Positions 44,588-52,944 of a stretch of 64,000 nucleotides of DNA are shown here, piece by piece. A program made the translations under genes and the position numbers. How positions within the stretch are numbered: position 1 is the first letter of the stretch; the number at the start of each line of letters is the position of its first letter. The DNA lies in NCBI RefSeq assembly GCF_023101685.1, contig NZ_CP082164.1, forward strand, positions 9,827,001 to 9,891,000. The letters run 5' to 3'. This stretch comes from Bradyrhizobium sp. 186 (GTDB taxonomy: Bacteria; Pseudomonadota; Alphaproteobacteria; Rhizobiales; Xanthobacteraceae). The notes beneath the pieces were generated by a model, which saw only the letters and a program-made list of their open reading frames with translations, ran no database searches and had not been told where the DNA came from.

Positions 44588-45184
44588 CTATCGTGAACGG
44601 CGGAATGACGAGGGCGGCCGTTTGTAGGTCGCGGCAAAGGCATCGTTGAAACGGCGCACGCTGCCAAATCCTGCCGCAAAGGCGATCTCCGCCAAGGTCA
44701 TATCGGTCCCATCGATCAAGCGCTTGGCTTCCTGCACGCGCCGCGTCGCTGCAATCTCGCTCGGGCTCGCTCCGGCATGGCGCATGAACAAACGAAGCAG
44801 GTGGCGCGGCCCGACCCCAAGGGCTTCTGCGAGTTCCGTCGTGGACGCGCCATTCAGAAAACCGTCGTTGATCAGGCGCATCCCGCGCGCCACGGTGGTG
44901 GCGGTTCCCATCCAGGCTGGTGACCCCGGCGCAGTTTCCGGCCGGCAACGCAGGCATGGGCGAAAGCCGGCCCGCTCTGCGGCGGCAGCGGTTGGATAGA
45001 AGGTGACATTCTCCGAGCGCGCGGGGCGAACCGGACAGACCGGCCGGCAGTAGATGCGTGTCGAGCGAACCCCGGAAAAGAACAGCCCGTCGAAAGCGCG
45101 GGCGCGTGCCAACCGCGCCCGGTCGCAGGTCTCCCAGTCGAGATGTGGTGGCAACGTTTGCCGCTGCGCCAAAGCCTTCGCCAT
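44588..45184 (-). CDS. Ada-like protein with zinc domain and AraC HTH only
   Basis: The 198-residue protein has the N-terminal Ada metal-binding domain (FFSGVRSTRIYCRPVCPVRPARSENVTFYPTAAAAERAGFRPCLRCRPE, four Cys) followed by an AraC-type HTH (TTELAEALGVGPRHLLRLFMRHAGASPSE). It resembles the front of AdaA or Ada–AlkA fusions but lacks the AlkA glycosylase or O6-methyltransferase part. The zinc Cys probably receives a methyl group from phosphotriesters and turns the protein into an activator of alkylation repair genes. Confidence 0.85.
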   Translation of the reverse strand: MAKALAQRQTLPPHLDWETCDRARLARARAFDGLFFSGVRSTRIYCRPVCPVRPARSENVTFYPTAAAAERAGFRPCLRCRPETAPGSPAWMGTATTVARGMRLINDGFLNGASTTELAEALGVGPRHLLRLFMRHAGASPSEIAATRRVQEAKRLIDGTDMTLAEIAFAAGFGSVRRFNDAFAATYKRPPSSFRRSR

Positions 45185-45315
45185 GGCGGAATCATAGTTT
45201 CAAGGCAGCCCACCGAGTAGCTGAAATCGGACTTGATCGGGCGATGAGGTCCGAATTCGGCCAGCCTGCGTCGTCGCTCCGGATCATGTTGCCGATTGAT
45301 CGCGGAGCAAATCGC

Positions 45316-46257
45316 ATGAGCACACAGGCACCACAGGCAACGTCAGAGCGAACCACCCTCCCCCTGGAGATCGGGCTCTTGTTGCTGCTCTCTCTGATCT
45401 GGGGCAGTTCGTTCACGCTGATCAAGGTGGCGATTGCTACGATTCCGCCATTCACGATGGTTGCAGCGCGTGTCGCGATCGCCGCAGTTCTGCTGGCTCT
45501 CATCGCCGCCGCGCAGGGACATTCCCTTCCCCGACGAGGACGGATATGGGCCGCCTTCCTCGTGCAAGGGCTGCTGCAAAGCGCGCTGCCCTTCACCTTG
45601 ATCAGTTGGGGCGAGATGCATATCGCGAGCGGGCTCGCCGGTGTGCTCAATGCTACCCCGCCGATGTTCGTGCTTGCGATCGCGATGATGACCGGGCGCG
45701 GGCGGCAGACGATCAGCGGCCTGAGGATCGTCGGCGTCGGTCTCGGGCTCGCTGGCGTGGCCGTGACGATGGGCATCGATGCGCTTTCTGGGATCGGCGC
45801 GGCGGAGCCGCTGCCGCAAGCGGCCGTGCTTGGCGCAAGCCTCTGCTACGCGGTCGCGCCGATGTGGGGACAGCGGTTCTCGAACCTTCCCGCGATCGTC
45901 ACGGCGGCCGGGGCCATGAGCTGCGCCGCGATCCTGATGCTCCCCACGGCCGCCGTCCTCGAGCGGCCCTGGACGCTCGCGCCGACGGCGCAGGCGATCA
46001 CGGCGGTCCTCGGTCTCGCGGTCGTCTGTACCGCGCTTGCGATGGTGATCTATTTCCGGCTGATCCACACACTCGGCCCACTCGGCACGACAAGCGGTAG
46101 CTATTTGCGCGCGGGGTTTGCGGTGGCGCTCGGCACAGCGCTGCTGGGCGAGCGCTTCACCTGGTCCATTCTCACCGGAATGTCGCTCATTCTCGTCGGC
46201 GTGGTTGCCGTCACCTGGCCCCAGTCGGCGCGAAACGACGCGAAACCTGCGGTCTGA
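45316..46257 (+). CDS. EamA/DMT-family exporter
   Basis: From ATG 45316 (cggag ten bases upstream) the 313-residue protein has ten TM helices in two EamA repeats (LLLLLSLIWGSSFTLIKVAI…; AAVLGASLCYAVAPMWGQRF…). It is a small-molecule exporter of unknown substrate. The open frame upstream to 45058 overlaps the divergent Ada-like gene and is not coding. Confidence 0.9.
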   Translation: MSTQAPQATSERTTLPLEIGLLLLLSLIWGSSFTLIKVAIATIPPFTMVAARVAIAAVLLALIAAAQGHSLPRRGRIWAAFLVQGLLQSALPFTLISWGEMHIASGLAGVLNATPPMFVLAIAMMTGRGRQTISGLRIVGVGLGLAGVAVTMGIDALSGIGAAEPLPQAAVLGASLCYAVAPMWGQRFSNLPAIVTAAGAMSCAAILMLPTAAVLERPWTLAPTAQAITAVLGLAVVCTALAMVIYFRLIHTLGPLGTTSGSYLRAGFAVALGTALLGERFTWSILTGMSLILVGVVAVTWPQSARNDAKPAV

Positions 46258-46335
46258 TTGTCGCCATCTTCAGCGCCTGATCTTGCCATCCTGTTCGCCG
46301 ATGACGATCTTTCGTCAGAGCACAGGAGAGATGAA

Positions 46336-47181
46336 GTGGGCCCGTCGACGCGCCGTGGCTTTCTCGGGTTTGTATCGGCCAGCGCCGCGGGTCTGCTGCA
46401 GAGCCGCGCGGAGGCTGCTCCTGCCACCGCGGACAGTGAGCCGGCCTGTATCCTCACGCCGCAGGCCGAAGAAGGGCCGTTCTATTCCGACCCGAAGCTC
46501 GTTCGATCCGACATCGCCGAGGGCAAGCCCGGCGTGCCGCTGACGTTGCGGCTGCGTGTGATCGAGGCCGGCCCCTGCACCGCCATCAAGGGCGCACGGG
46601 CCGACATCTGGCATTGCGACGCGAAGGGGCTCTACTCGGCCTTTCCCGGACAGGGCGATGCGCACAATATCGATGCGACCAGCAAGACGTTTTTGCGCGG
46701 CACGCAAATGACCGACGAGGCCGGCTGGGTCACCTTCGACACCATCTATCCCGGCTGGTATGACGGCCGCACCACACACATCCATTTCAAGGTGTTTCTC
46801 GACGACCGCACCGTGCTGACCGGACAGACCTTCCTGCCCGACGCGCTGAACGAATTCATCTACACCAACGTGCCCGATTACGGAGACCGCGCGCGGCAGC
46901 GCATGGTGATCAACGCCAACGACCACGTCATAGAACGCTCCGACCCCGAGCATCGGGCCTTCTGCGCGGTGAAGGAGGAGCGCGACCGCTACGTCGCGAC
47001 GCTGACGCTCGGCGTCGACCGTCGTACAGACGCGACCGTCGGGCGCGCAGGCCCTCCTCCGGGCTTGCATGGCGGATCTCCGCCCGGCCCTCCACCATCG
47101 GGCATAAGCGGGCCGATGTTCGGCCGTCCGGTGAAGGATCGCCTCGCCGCGCTGGTGCCGGGATTGAAATCGCAGCGCTGA
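46336..47181 (+). CDS. Secreted intradiol ring-cleavage dioxygenase-like protein
   Basis: GTG 46336 with aggagag five bases upstream gives 281 residues beginning with a twin-arginine signal ([19 protein letters not shown]). The core matches intradiol dioxygenases: [26 protein letters not shown] (Tyr ligand), [21 protein letters not shown] (Tyr, His, His iron ligands). Exported relatives of protocatechuate 3,4-dioxygenase β-subunit are known; the substrate is not predictable. A Gly/Pro-rich tail ([16 protein letters not shown]) follows. The in-frame TTG at 46258 would hide the signal peptide. Confidence 0.85.
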   Translation: MGPSTRRGFLGFVSASAAGLLQSRAEAAPATADSEPACILTPQAEEGPFYSDPKLVRSDIAEGKPGVPLTLRLRVIEAGPCTAIKGARADIWHCDAKGLYSAFPGQGDAHNIDATSKTFLRGTQMTDEAGWVTFDTIYPGWYDGRTTHIHFKVFLDDRTVLTGQTFLPDALNEFIYTNVPDYGDRARQRMVINANDHVIERSDPEHRAFCAVKEERDRYVATLTLGVDRRTDATVGRAGPPPGLHGGSPPGPPPSGISGPMFGRPVKDRLAALVPGLKSQR

Positions 47182-47242
47182 TCCGCCTCCGCCGCAATTG
47201 GCGGTTGCAAAAGCGACGCGCCGCGGCGATGCTTGGCGCGCG

Positions 47243-47974
47243 ATGCCCGCCAAATCCAGCACCAAGTCCAGCGACCTGTCCAGCCAGCCGGAGCCGTCGG
47301 AGCCGCCGCATTATCACGGCCATCGCGAGCGGCTGCGCGAGCGCTTCTACAACGCGGGTGCGGATGCGCTCAGCGACTACGAGCTGCTGGAGATGGCGCT
47401 GTTTCCGGCGCTGCCGCGACGTGACACCAAGCCGCTCGCGAAAGCGCTGATCAAGACCTTCGGTTCGTTCGCCGAGGTCGTTCACGCGCCGGTGGCGCGG
47501 CTGCGCGAGGTCGAGGGCGTGGGCGAAGCCGCGATCAACCAGCTCAAGCTGATCGCGGCAGCAGTGCACCGCGTCGCCAAGGGCGAGGTCAAGAGCCGCA
47601 ACGCGCTGTCGTCCTGGAACGAGGTGATCGACTATTGCCGCTCCAGCATGGCGTTTGCCGACAAGGAGCAGTTCCGGCTGCTGTTCCTCGACAAGCGCAA
47701 CCAGCTCATCGCCGACGAGGTGCAGCAGACCGGCACCGTCGACCACACGCCGGTCTATCCGCGCGAGGTGATCAAACGCGCGCTGGAATTATCCGCGACT
47801 GCGCTGATCCTGGTACATAACCATCCCTCCGGCGATCCCTCGCCCTCGCAGGCCGACATCCAGATGACAAAGGCGATCATTGACATCGCAAAGCCGCTCG
47901 GCATTTCCGTGCACGATCACATCATCGTCGGCAGAAGCGGGCACGCGAGCCTCAAGGCGATGAAATTGATGTAG
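47243..47974 (+). CDS. radC: RadC family JAB-domain protein
   Basis: The 243-residue protein has the N-terminal helix-hairpin-helix part ([17 protein letters not shown]) and the JAMM metalloprotease-like motif ([18 protein letters not shown]). ATG 47243 gives the usual family start; an in-frame ATG-like start at 47198 lies too close to the upstream gene. The biological role of RadC is unsettled. Confidence 0.92.
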   Translation: MPAKSSTKSSDLSSQPEPSEPPHYHGHRERLRERFYNAGADALSDYELLEMALFPALPRRDTKPLAKALIKTFGSFAEVVHAPVARLREVEGVGEAAINQLKLIAAAVHRVAKGEVKSRNALSSWNEVIDYCRSSMAFADKEQFRLLFLDKRNQLIADEVQQTGTVDHTPVYPREVIKRALELSATALILVHNHPSGDPSPSQADIQMTKAIIDIAKPLGISVHDHIIVGRSGHASLKAMKLM

Positions 47975-48043
47975 TCTCGCTACGTTGAGGCGCGTCACAC
48001 CGCCCGTTCCCCGCCACGCCGAGGCGCCTCCACGGAGACGATC

Positions 48044-49405
48044 ATGTTGAATGGTCCCAGCGCGGTTCTCTCTTCCGGCGAGATCGGCGCGATTGCACGT
48101 GACGCCGTTGCAGACGGACTGGCGGACCGCAAGCAGACCGCATGGCAGAAGATCCAACTACTTCGAAAGGCCCAGCGCCATCAGCCTGAGGCCGCCAGGG
48201 CGTTGCAATGGATTATCGACGAACGAACCCTCGCAAGGGAAGAGGCGGCAGACCTACTTTCAGAGATAGCAGATGCTTACGATGACGACCCAAGTATCCT
48301 CCCGGTGCTCGGCCTATGCCTCGAAGCCGTCCGCGACATTGATGATCTGAACGCGCCACCGCCGGGACACCCGATATTTCAGACAGTGGTTGAGAAGCTG
48401 GACCGCTCGGCCAAGCTCCACGAGGGGCGGCCTGAACAGGAACAGATATTGCGCGGGCTCGCAATGGCGGCGCGCATGATGGCGCGCCAGCGGGATGCGA
48501 TCGCCGAGGACAGTCTTCGGAAGCTCACCGAAATCGATCCACGCAAGAGCACGCACCATTACAATCTGGGGCTTTTCTACAAGACACGCGGCAGGTTCGC
48601 GGAAGGCGTGGCGGCCAACCGGGCTGCCGCAAGTCTCTCGCAAGAGGTTGTCGACAGCTACGAATGGAATCTTGGAATCTGCGCCACTGGCGCCGGGAAC
48701 GCCGAGACAGCCTTGGACGTGTGGAAGCGCATGGGGCAAACAATTGAGCTTGGACGGTTTGGATTGCCGGAGGGCAGATATTTTGCCTGCAAGGTGAAGC
48801 TCGCCAGACGACCTCTTGCAGAGCGTGCGGCAGACCTTGATGACCCAGGCGAAGAGGAAACGGTATGGATCGAACGGTTAAGCCCGTGCCATGGCGTTAT
48901 CCGCAGCGTGTTGTACGGCAATCTCGGCGTCGACTATGGCGATGTCATCCTCATGGATGGCGCCCCCATCACGCATCACACCTACGGTGACCAGCAGATA
49001 CCGGTCTTCCCCCATTTGGCAACGCTTCTGCGTCGGAACTACCAGTTCTTCGATTTCGCGGGCACGCAGGAGACGGCACGGCAATTGGCCGGCATGAGCG
49101 AAGAGCTCGACGGGGACGCCGTCATCTATTCGCACTCGGAGAGCTTCAAGATCATGTGCGCAAATTGCTGGCGCAATCCCGACATCGATCACGCTGATCA
49201 CGAGAAAATGCAAAAGCACGTCGTCACCGGGCGCATCGCCGCCCCGCCCGACATCGCGCCTGCACGACTTTTGCATCTGATCGACGAGGGAATCGAGAAG
49301 CGAGGAACTTGCCAGCTCTATGCGCCCGATCTTTGCGCGGCAGCGGGACAGTTGGCGCGCGAGCGGATCGACCGACGTCGGTTTGCTCTGCTCACCGACA
49401 ATTAG
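48044..49405 (+). CDS. TPR protein with unknown C-terminal domain
   Basis: The 453-residue cytosolic protein is helical in the first 240 residues, with at least one clear TPR pair (HHYNLGLFYKTRGRFAEGVAANRAAASLS…YEWNLGICATGAGNAETALDVWKRMG). The C-terminal 200 residues are unlike any family I can name: IERLSPCHGVIRSVLYGNLGVDYGDVILMDGAP, GDAVIYSHSESFKIMCANCWRNP (CxxC) and DLCAAAG. The CxxC with other Cys/His residues could bind metal. The annotation stays hypothetical. It is monocistronic. Confidence 0.7.
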   Translation: MLNGPSAVLSSGEIGAIARDAVADGLADRKQTAWQKIQLLRKAQRHQPEAARALQWIIDERTLAREEAADLLSEIADAYDDDPSILPVLGLCLEAVRDIDDLNAPPPGHPIFQTVVEKLDRSAKLHEGRPEQEQILRGLAMAARMMARQRDAIAEDSLRKLTEIDPRKSTHHYNLGLFYKTRGRFAEGVAANRAAASLSQEVVDSYEWNLGICATGAGNAETALDVWKRMGQTIELGRFGLPEGRYFACKVKLARRPLAERAADLDDPGEEETVWIERLSPCHGVIRSVLYGNLGVDYGDVILMDGAPITHHTYGDQQIPVFPHLATLLRRNYQFFDFAGTQETARQLAGMSEELDGDAVIYSHSESFKIMCANCWRNPDIDHADHEKMQKHVVTGRIAAPPDIAPARLLHLIDEGIEKRGTCQLYAPDLCAAAGQLARERIDRRRFALLTDN

Positions 49406-49471
49406 CCACACGCGAGCGCGCTGCGCGGGATGCGGCTGATTTAAGTCCACGAATCACGTAGCAGGAACAGC

Positions 49472-50260
49472 ATGACCGACTGGCTGCACAATTTGCCGGT
49501 GCCCGCGATGGCGCTGGTGATCTTTGGCTTCACTTATCTTCTGGCCGCGACCGTGTTCACCTTCGTTGCGCTGCTCGCGACGGGCGAGCGCGCAAAATCG
49601 CTCAAGACGATCTCGCCGGGCATGCTGCCGGTGCTCGGCATCATCTTCGGCCTGTTCGTCGCCTTCACCGCGGCGCAGGTCTGGGCTGACAGCGACCGCG
49701 CCGGCGCCGCGGTGAGCCGTGAGGCCAGCGCGTTAAGAAGCGCGGTGCTGCTGGCCGCCGGCTTGCCGCCTGAGCAGGAGGCCCGGCTGCGTGGGTTGGT
49801 GCGCGACTATGTCGGACAGGCCGTCACGGTGGAATGGCCGATGATGGCGCATCAGGAGGCCTCGCTGAAGGTGACCCCGCCGGCGCTCGCCGAGGCGTTG
49901 CAGCTCGTCGTCGCGATGGCACCGCAAGGCCGGGGGCAGGAGACCGTGCAGCGCGAGATCATCGTCGCGCTCGAACAGGCGCTGGATGCGCGACGGCAGC
50001 GGATCATCGTCAGCCTCGCCGCAGTGAATTCGGTCAAATGGTGGTGCCTGTATCTCCAGGCGGCCTGCGCGCTGCTGGTGATCGGCCTGGTTCATTGCGA
50101 CAACCGCCTGGCGTCAGCCATCGCGATGGGCCTGTTCGCGACCGGCGTCGCCACCTCGGTTCTCTTGATCGCCGCGCACGACCGGCCGTTTACGGGCCAG
50201 ATATCGGTCTCTCCGGAGCCGCTGCGCCAGATCATGCCGGAGGCAACGGCCAGAAGTTAG
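49472..50260 (+). CDS. DUF4239 membrane protein
   Basis: The 262-residue protein has TM helices near residues 10–38, 47–66, 190–210 and 215–235 and a soluble loop of about 110 residues between the second and third (SDRAGAAVSREASALRSAVLLAAGLPPEQEARLRGLVRDYV). This is the DUF4239 (bestrophin-like) layout. Function unknown. Confidence 0.8.
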   Translation: MTDWLHNLPVPAMALVIFGFTYLLAATVFTFVALLATGERAKSLKTISPGMLPVLGIIFGLFVAFTAAQVWADSDRAGAAVSREASALRSAVLLAAGLPPEQEARLRGLVRDYVGQAVTVEWPMMAHQEASLKVTPPALAEALQLVVAMAPQGRGQETVQREIIVALEQALDARRQRIIVSLAAVNSVKWWCLYLQAACALLVIGLVHCDNRLASAIAMGLFATGVATSVLLIAAHDRPFTGQISVSPEPLRQIMPEATARS

Positions 50261-50318
50261 CAGCAGAAACGGCCGGCCCGTATCAGAACAGGCCGACGGT
50301 TCGGCGAGGCGACCGTCC

Positions 50319-50624
50319 TCAGTAGCAGTATCTCGGATCGACCCGCACGTAGGCGCCGTCCGGACGCTGCATGTAGCAGCCCCGCTGATAGGCATAGTAG
50401 CCGGAGCGGCGGCGGTCGCCTTCGGACGCGATCGCAGCACCTGTGCCGGCACCGACGACGGCGCCGATCGCGGCCCCGCGGCCACCGCCGATCGCGCCCC
50501 CCAGAATGGCCCCACCGACGCCGCCGATAATGGCACCGCCGACGGCGTCCTGGGCCACCGCTTCATGGACCGGCATCGCCATGGCGACGCTCAGGCACGC
50601 CGCAATTCCAAGACCTCGAAGCAT
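50319..50624 (-). CDS. Small secreted glycine-zipper protein
   Basis: From ATG 50624 (gggaggg upstream) the 101-residue protein has a signal peptide ending at VHEAVAQ, a glycine-zipper segment (GGAIIGGVGGAILGGAIGGGRGAAIGAVVG), and a C-terminal domain ending YMQRPDGAYVRVDPRYCY. Glycine zippers insert in membranes, here probably the outer membrane. The end resembles that of the gene at 61462. Confidence 0.8.
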   Translation of the reverse strand: MLRGLGIAACLSVAMAMPVHEAVAQDAVGGAIIGGVGGAILGGAIGGGRGAAIGAVVGAGTGAAIASEGDRRRSGYYAYQRGCYMQRPDGAYVRVDPRYCY

Positions 50625-50793
50625 CCCAAGCCCTCCCTTATGGTTGCCTAAAGTCATAGCTCTGGAGCCGGATTCGGGCCAGAACAATCGCGGGCGTCCG
50701 GGATTGGCGCGCTTTACGCGATGGCGCCGGAGGCTCGGCGCGAAGGCGGCGGAGGCCATGCCGCATGCGATGCACGCGCCGGCCGACGCGATC

Positions 50794-51168
50794 TCAGGGA
50801 TCGACCCAACGCTGCACGGCCTCGGCGGTGTCGGCGGGCGTGGTGTTGAAGCAGATCGCAGCATTCGGTGCCAGCCGATGGACGAGGTTGAGCACCTTCT
50901 CGAACATCAACAGGCGCTCCCTCGGTTCGCGCAGGCCCGCACCAATGACGATGCAATCGAAGCTCTCGTCGCGCAACGCCGCTGTCACACCGGCTTCGGC
51001 AGTCGCGTCGAGATCGATCAGGCAGCTCGTGACCTCGTAGCCGAGATCGCGCAGGCGCAGCAATTGCGCCTCGATATAGCCGCGCACGAGCTCGGGCGTG
51101 AGCTGCGGGAACGCGCTGTAATCCGCGTTGCCGGGTTCGATGCCGATTGCGAGGACGCGCTTGGCCAT
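50794..51168 (-). CDS. Conserved small protein of unknown function
   Basis: ATG 51168 has a perfect ribosome site (aaggagg, 7 bases). The 124-residue protein has an α/β Rossmann-like pattern (RVLAIGIEPGNADYSAFPQLTPELVRGYIEAQLLRLRDLGYEVTSCLIDLD, FDCIVIGAGLREPRERLLMFEKVLNLVHRLAP). No catalytic motif recognised. ORFs reading through the upstream Gly-zipper region are shadows. Confidence 0.7.
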   Translation of the reverse strand: MAKRVLAIGIEPGNADYSAFPQLTPELVRGYIEAQLLRLRDLGYEVTSCLIDLDATAEAGVTAALRDESFDCIVIGAGLREPRERLLMFEKVLNLVHRLAPNAAICFNTTPADTAEAVQRWVDP

Positions 51169-51474
51169 GCGGGCCTCCTTCCCGAACAATCTCCCTTGCT
51201 AACGGATGGCCGGCCTTACCGGTTCCCGGGCCGGCAGCCGCCGTGTCGTCGGCCGGCCGCTTCGGATTGCACTGCCGCGATCGATGTGCTCGCGAAATTG
51301 ACCGCTGCCTCCCCGCTGATTTTCCCGCCGAGCGTGTAAGCCATTTCACATGCGCCGAGCCGGCGCCCTGTCACATTCAAGGGATCACGCTGGAGTCACG
51401 CCGTGATGACGGCACATGGCTCACACCTGATTTGCACGAAGACCCGGTATTTCATCAATTTACGGGAGCAGGAA

Positions 51475-52863
51475 ATGGCGTCTTTCGAGAGCCTGAAAAG
51501 CGAATACGAGCGAAACTGGGCCAATCTCGAGATCCGGCCTGGACGCGTTGCGGATGCGAACGCGGTGGCACGCAAGGCTATCAAGGGCAAGGCGACATAT
51601 CAGCAGGTCGAGCGGCTGACCGACGTCCCCTGGCATTTCATCGCGCTCTGCCACTATCGCGAATCCAACTTCGATTTAGACACCTATCTCGGCAACGGCG
51701 AGTCGCTGCATCGCGTGACGACCATCGTTCCGAAAGGCCGCGGCCCGTTTGCCTCGTTCGTAGATGGCGCTGTGGACGCACTGAGGCTCGAAAACTTCGT
51801 CGGCGCCAAAGACTGGGGGGTCGCGCGAACCCTGTACCGACTGGAGGGCTTCAACGGCTTCGGCTATCACGCCAAGGGCGTCAACTCGCCCTATCTCTAC
51901 GGCGGCTCGACGCTGTACGGCCCGCCTGAGGCGAGACCCGGCAAATTCGTCCGCGACCATGCGTTCGACCCGAGCCACGTCGATTCCCAGCTTGGCACGG
52001 CGGTGATCCTGCATGCGATGATGTCGCTCGATTCCTCGATCACTCTGGACGGCAGCCCGCAGATCGCGGGCCGCGCCGAACCCGAGGACGATGTGGCATC
52101 GACGGTTGTTCTCATGCAGCAGGCGCTCAACAGGCTCGGCGCCAATCCACCGCTGGCCGAAGACAGCATCTGCGGACCGAAGACCAAGGCCGCCGTCTCG
52201 CAGTTTCAGCAGCGGAACGGCCTGAGGGATACCGGCCTTCTCGACGGTGCCACGATGGCCGCCCTCACGCGCGGCACGCCGGCGGGCCCCGTCGGGCACT
52301 CTGGCGATCTGTCTCAGATCCTGAAGCGGCTGGAGGACCTCGCGCAGTTGATACGGCCACCGGTGGGCGGCATGACGCCAGGAGGTGTGACACCGGCAGG
52401 CGCGCTGCCGGCAACCAACGATCCGATCGGCATGCTCGAACGGCTGTTCGGCCTCATCAACAAGACGTCGCCCATGCCCGGAACGGCCACCCCGACCAAT
52501 CCCGCTCCCGTCGATCAGTTGAAGCAGGTGGTCGACCTGCTCGGCGCCTTCCTCAACAAGGACGGCAAGCCGGTCCTCGGCCAGGTCAACGGCGCGCTCG
52601 GCGATACCATCGGCAAGCTGCTTGACGGCAAGAAGACGGCACTCGGGATCGGCGGCTCGCTCATCACCGCGCTGCTCTCCGCCGTGACGGCTAGCCCCAA
52701 TGCCGGAGGTCTTGCCGGACTGTTCGGGACGATTGCGTCAGCGATACCGGGCCTCGGCCAATTCGCTCTCCCGATTTCCCTGGCGCTCACGGCATGGGGC
52801 GTGCTCGGCAAGATGGAGAAATGGGCGCAGGGCACCGCGCCGCCGCCCAAGGTGGCATCGTAA
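51475..52863 (+). CDS. Endolysin-like muramidase with peptidoglycan-binding domain
   Basis: From ATG 51475 (gggagcagg upstream) the 462-residue protein has a phage-lysozyme-like domain (about residues 20–185: DVPWHFIALCHYRESNFDLDTYLGNGESLHRVT with Glu, then RLEGFNGFGYHAKGVNSPYLYGGS). A PG_binding_1 domain (VLMQQALNRLGANPPLAEDSICGPKTKAAVSQFQQRNGL) follows, then a Pro/Thr-rich linker and a C-terminus with two or three hydrophobic segments. No signal peptide is seen. It stands alone without phage structural genes, so a domesticated or prophage-derived lysin is likely. Confidence 0.8.
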   Translation: MASFESLKSEYERNWANLEIRPGRVADANAVARKAIKGKATYQQVERLTDVPWHFIALCHYRESNFDLDTYLGNGESLHRVTTIVPKGRGPFASFVDGAVDALRLENFVGAKDWGVARTLYRLEGFNGFGYHAKGVNSPYLYGGSTLYGPPEARPGKFVRDHAFDPSHVDSQLGTAVILHAMMSLDSSITLDGSPQIAGRAEPEDDVASTVVLMQQALNRLGANPPLAEDSICGPKTKAAVSQFQQRNGLRDTGLLDGATMAALTRGTPAGPVGHSGDLSQILKRLEDLAQLIRPPVGGMTPGGVTPAGALPATNDPIGMLERLFGLINKTSPMPGTATPTNPAPVDQLKQVVDLLGAFLNKDGKPVLGQVNGALGDTIGKLLDGKKTALGIGGSLITALLSAVTASPNAGGLAGLFGTIASAIPGLGQFALPISLALTAWGVLGKMEKWAQGTAPPPKVAS

Positions 52864-52944
52864 CGCGCGATCATTTCGCGCAACGCAGCGGCGGCGGCCT
52901 CGAGCCTCGCCGCCGTTGGCATCAGGATGATCTGCGCAGCCGGC

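Noticed and set aside
51190..52863. Prophage or gene-transfer-agent region around the endolysin-like gene
   Set aside because: No capsid, portal, terminase, tail or integrase genes are seen on either side.
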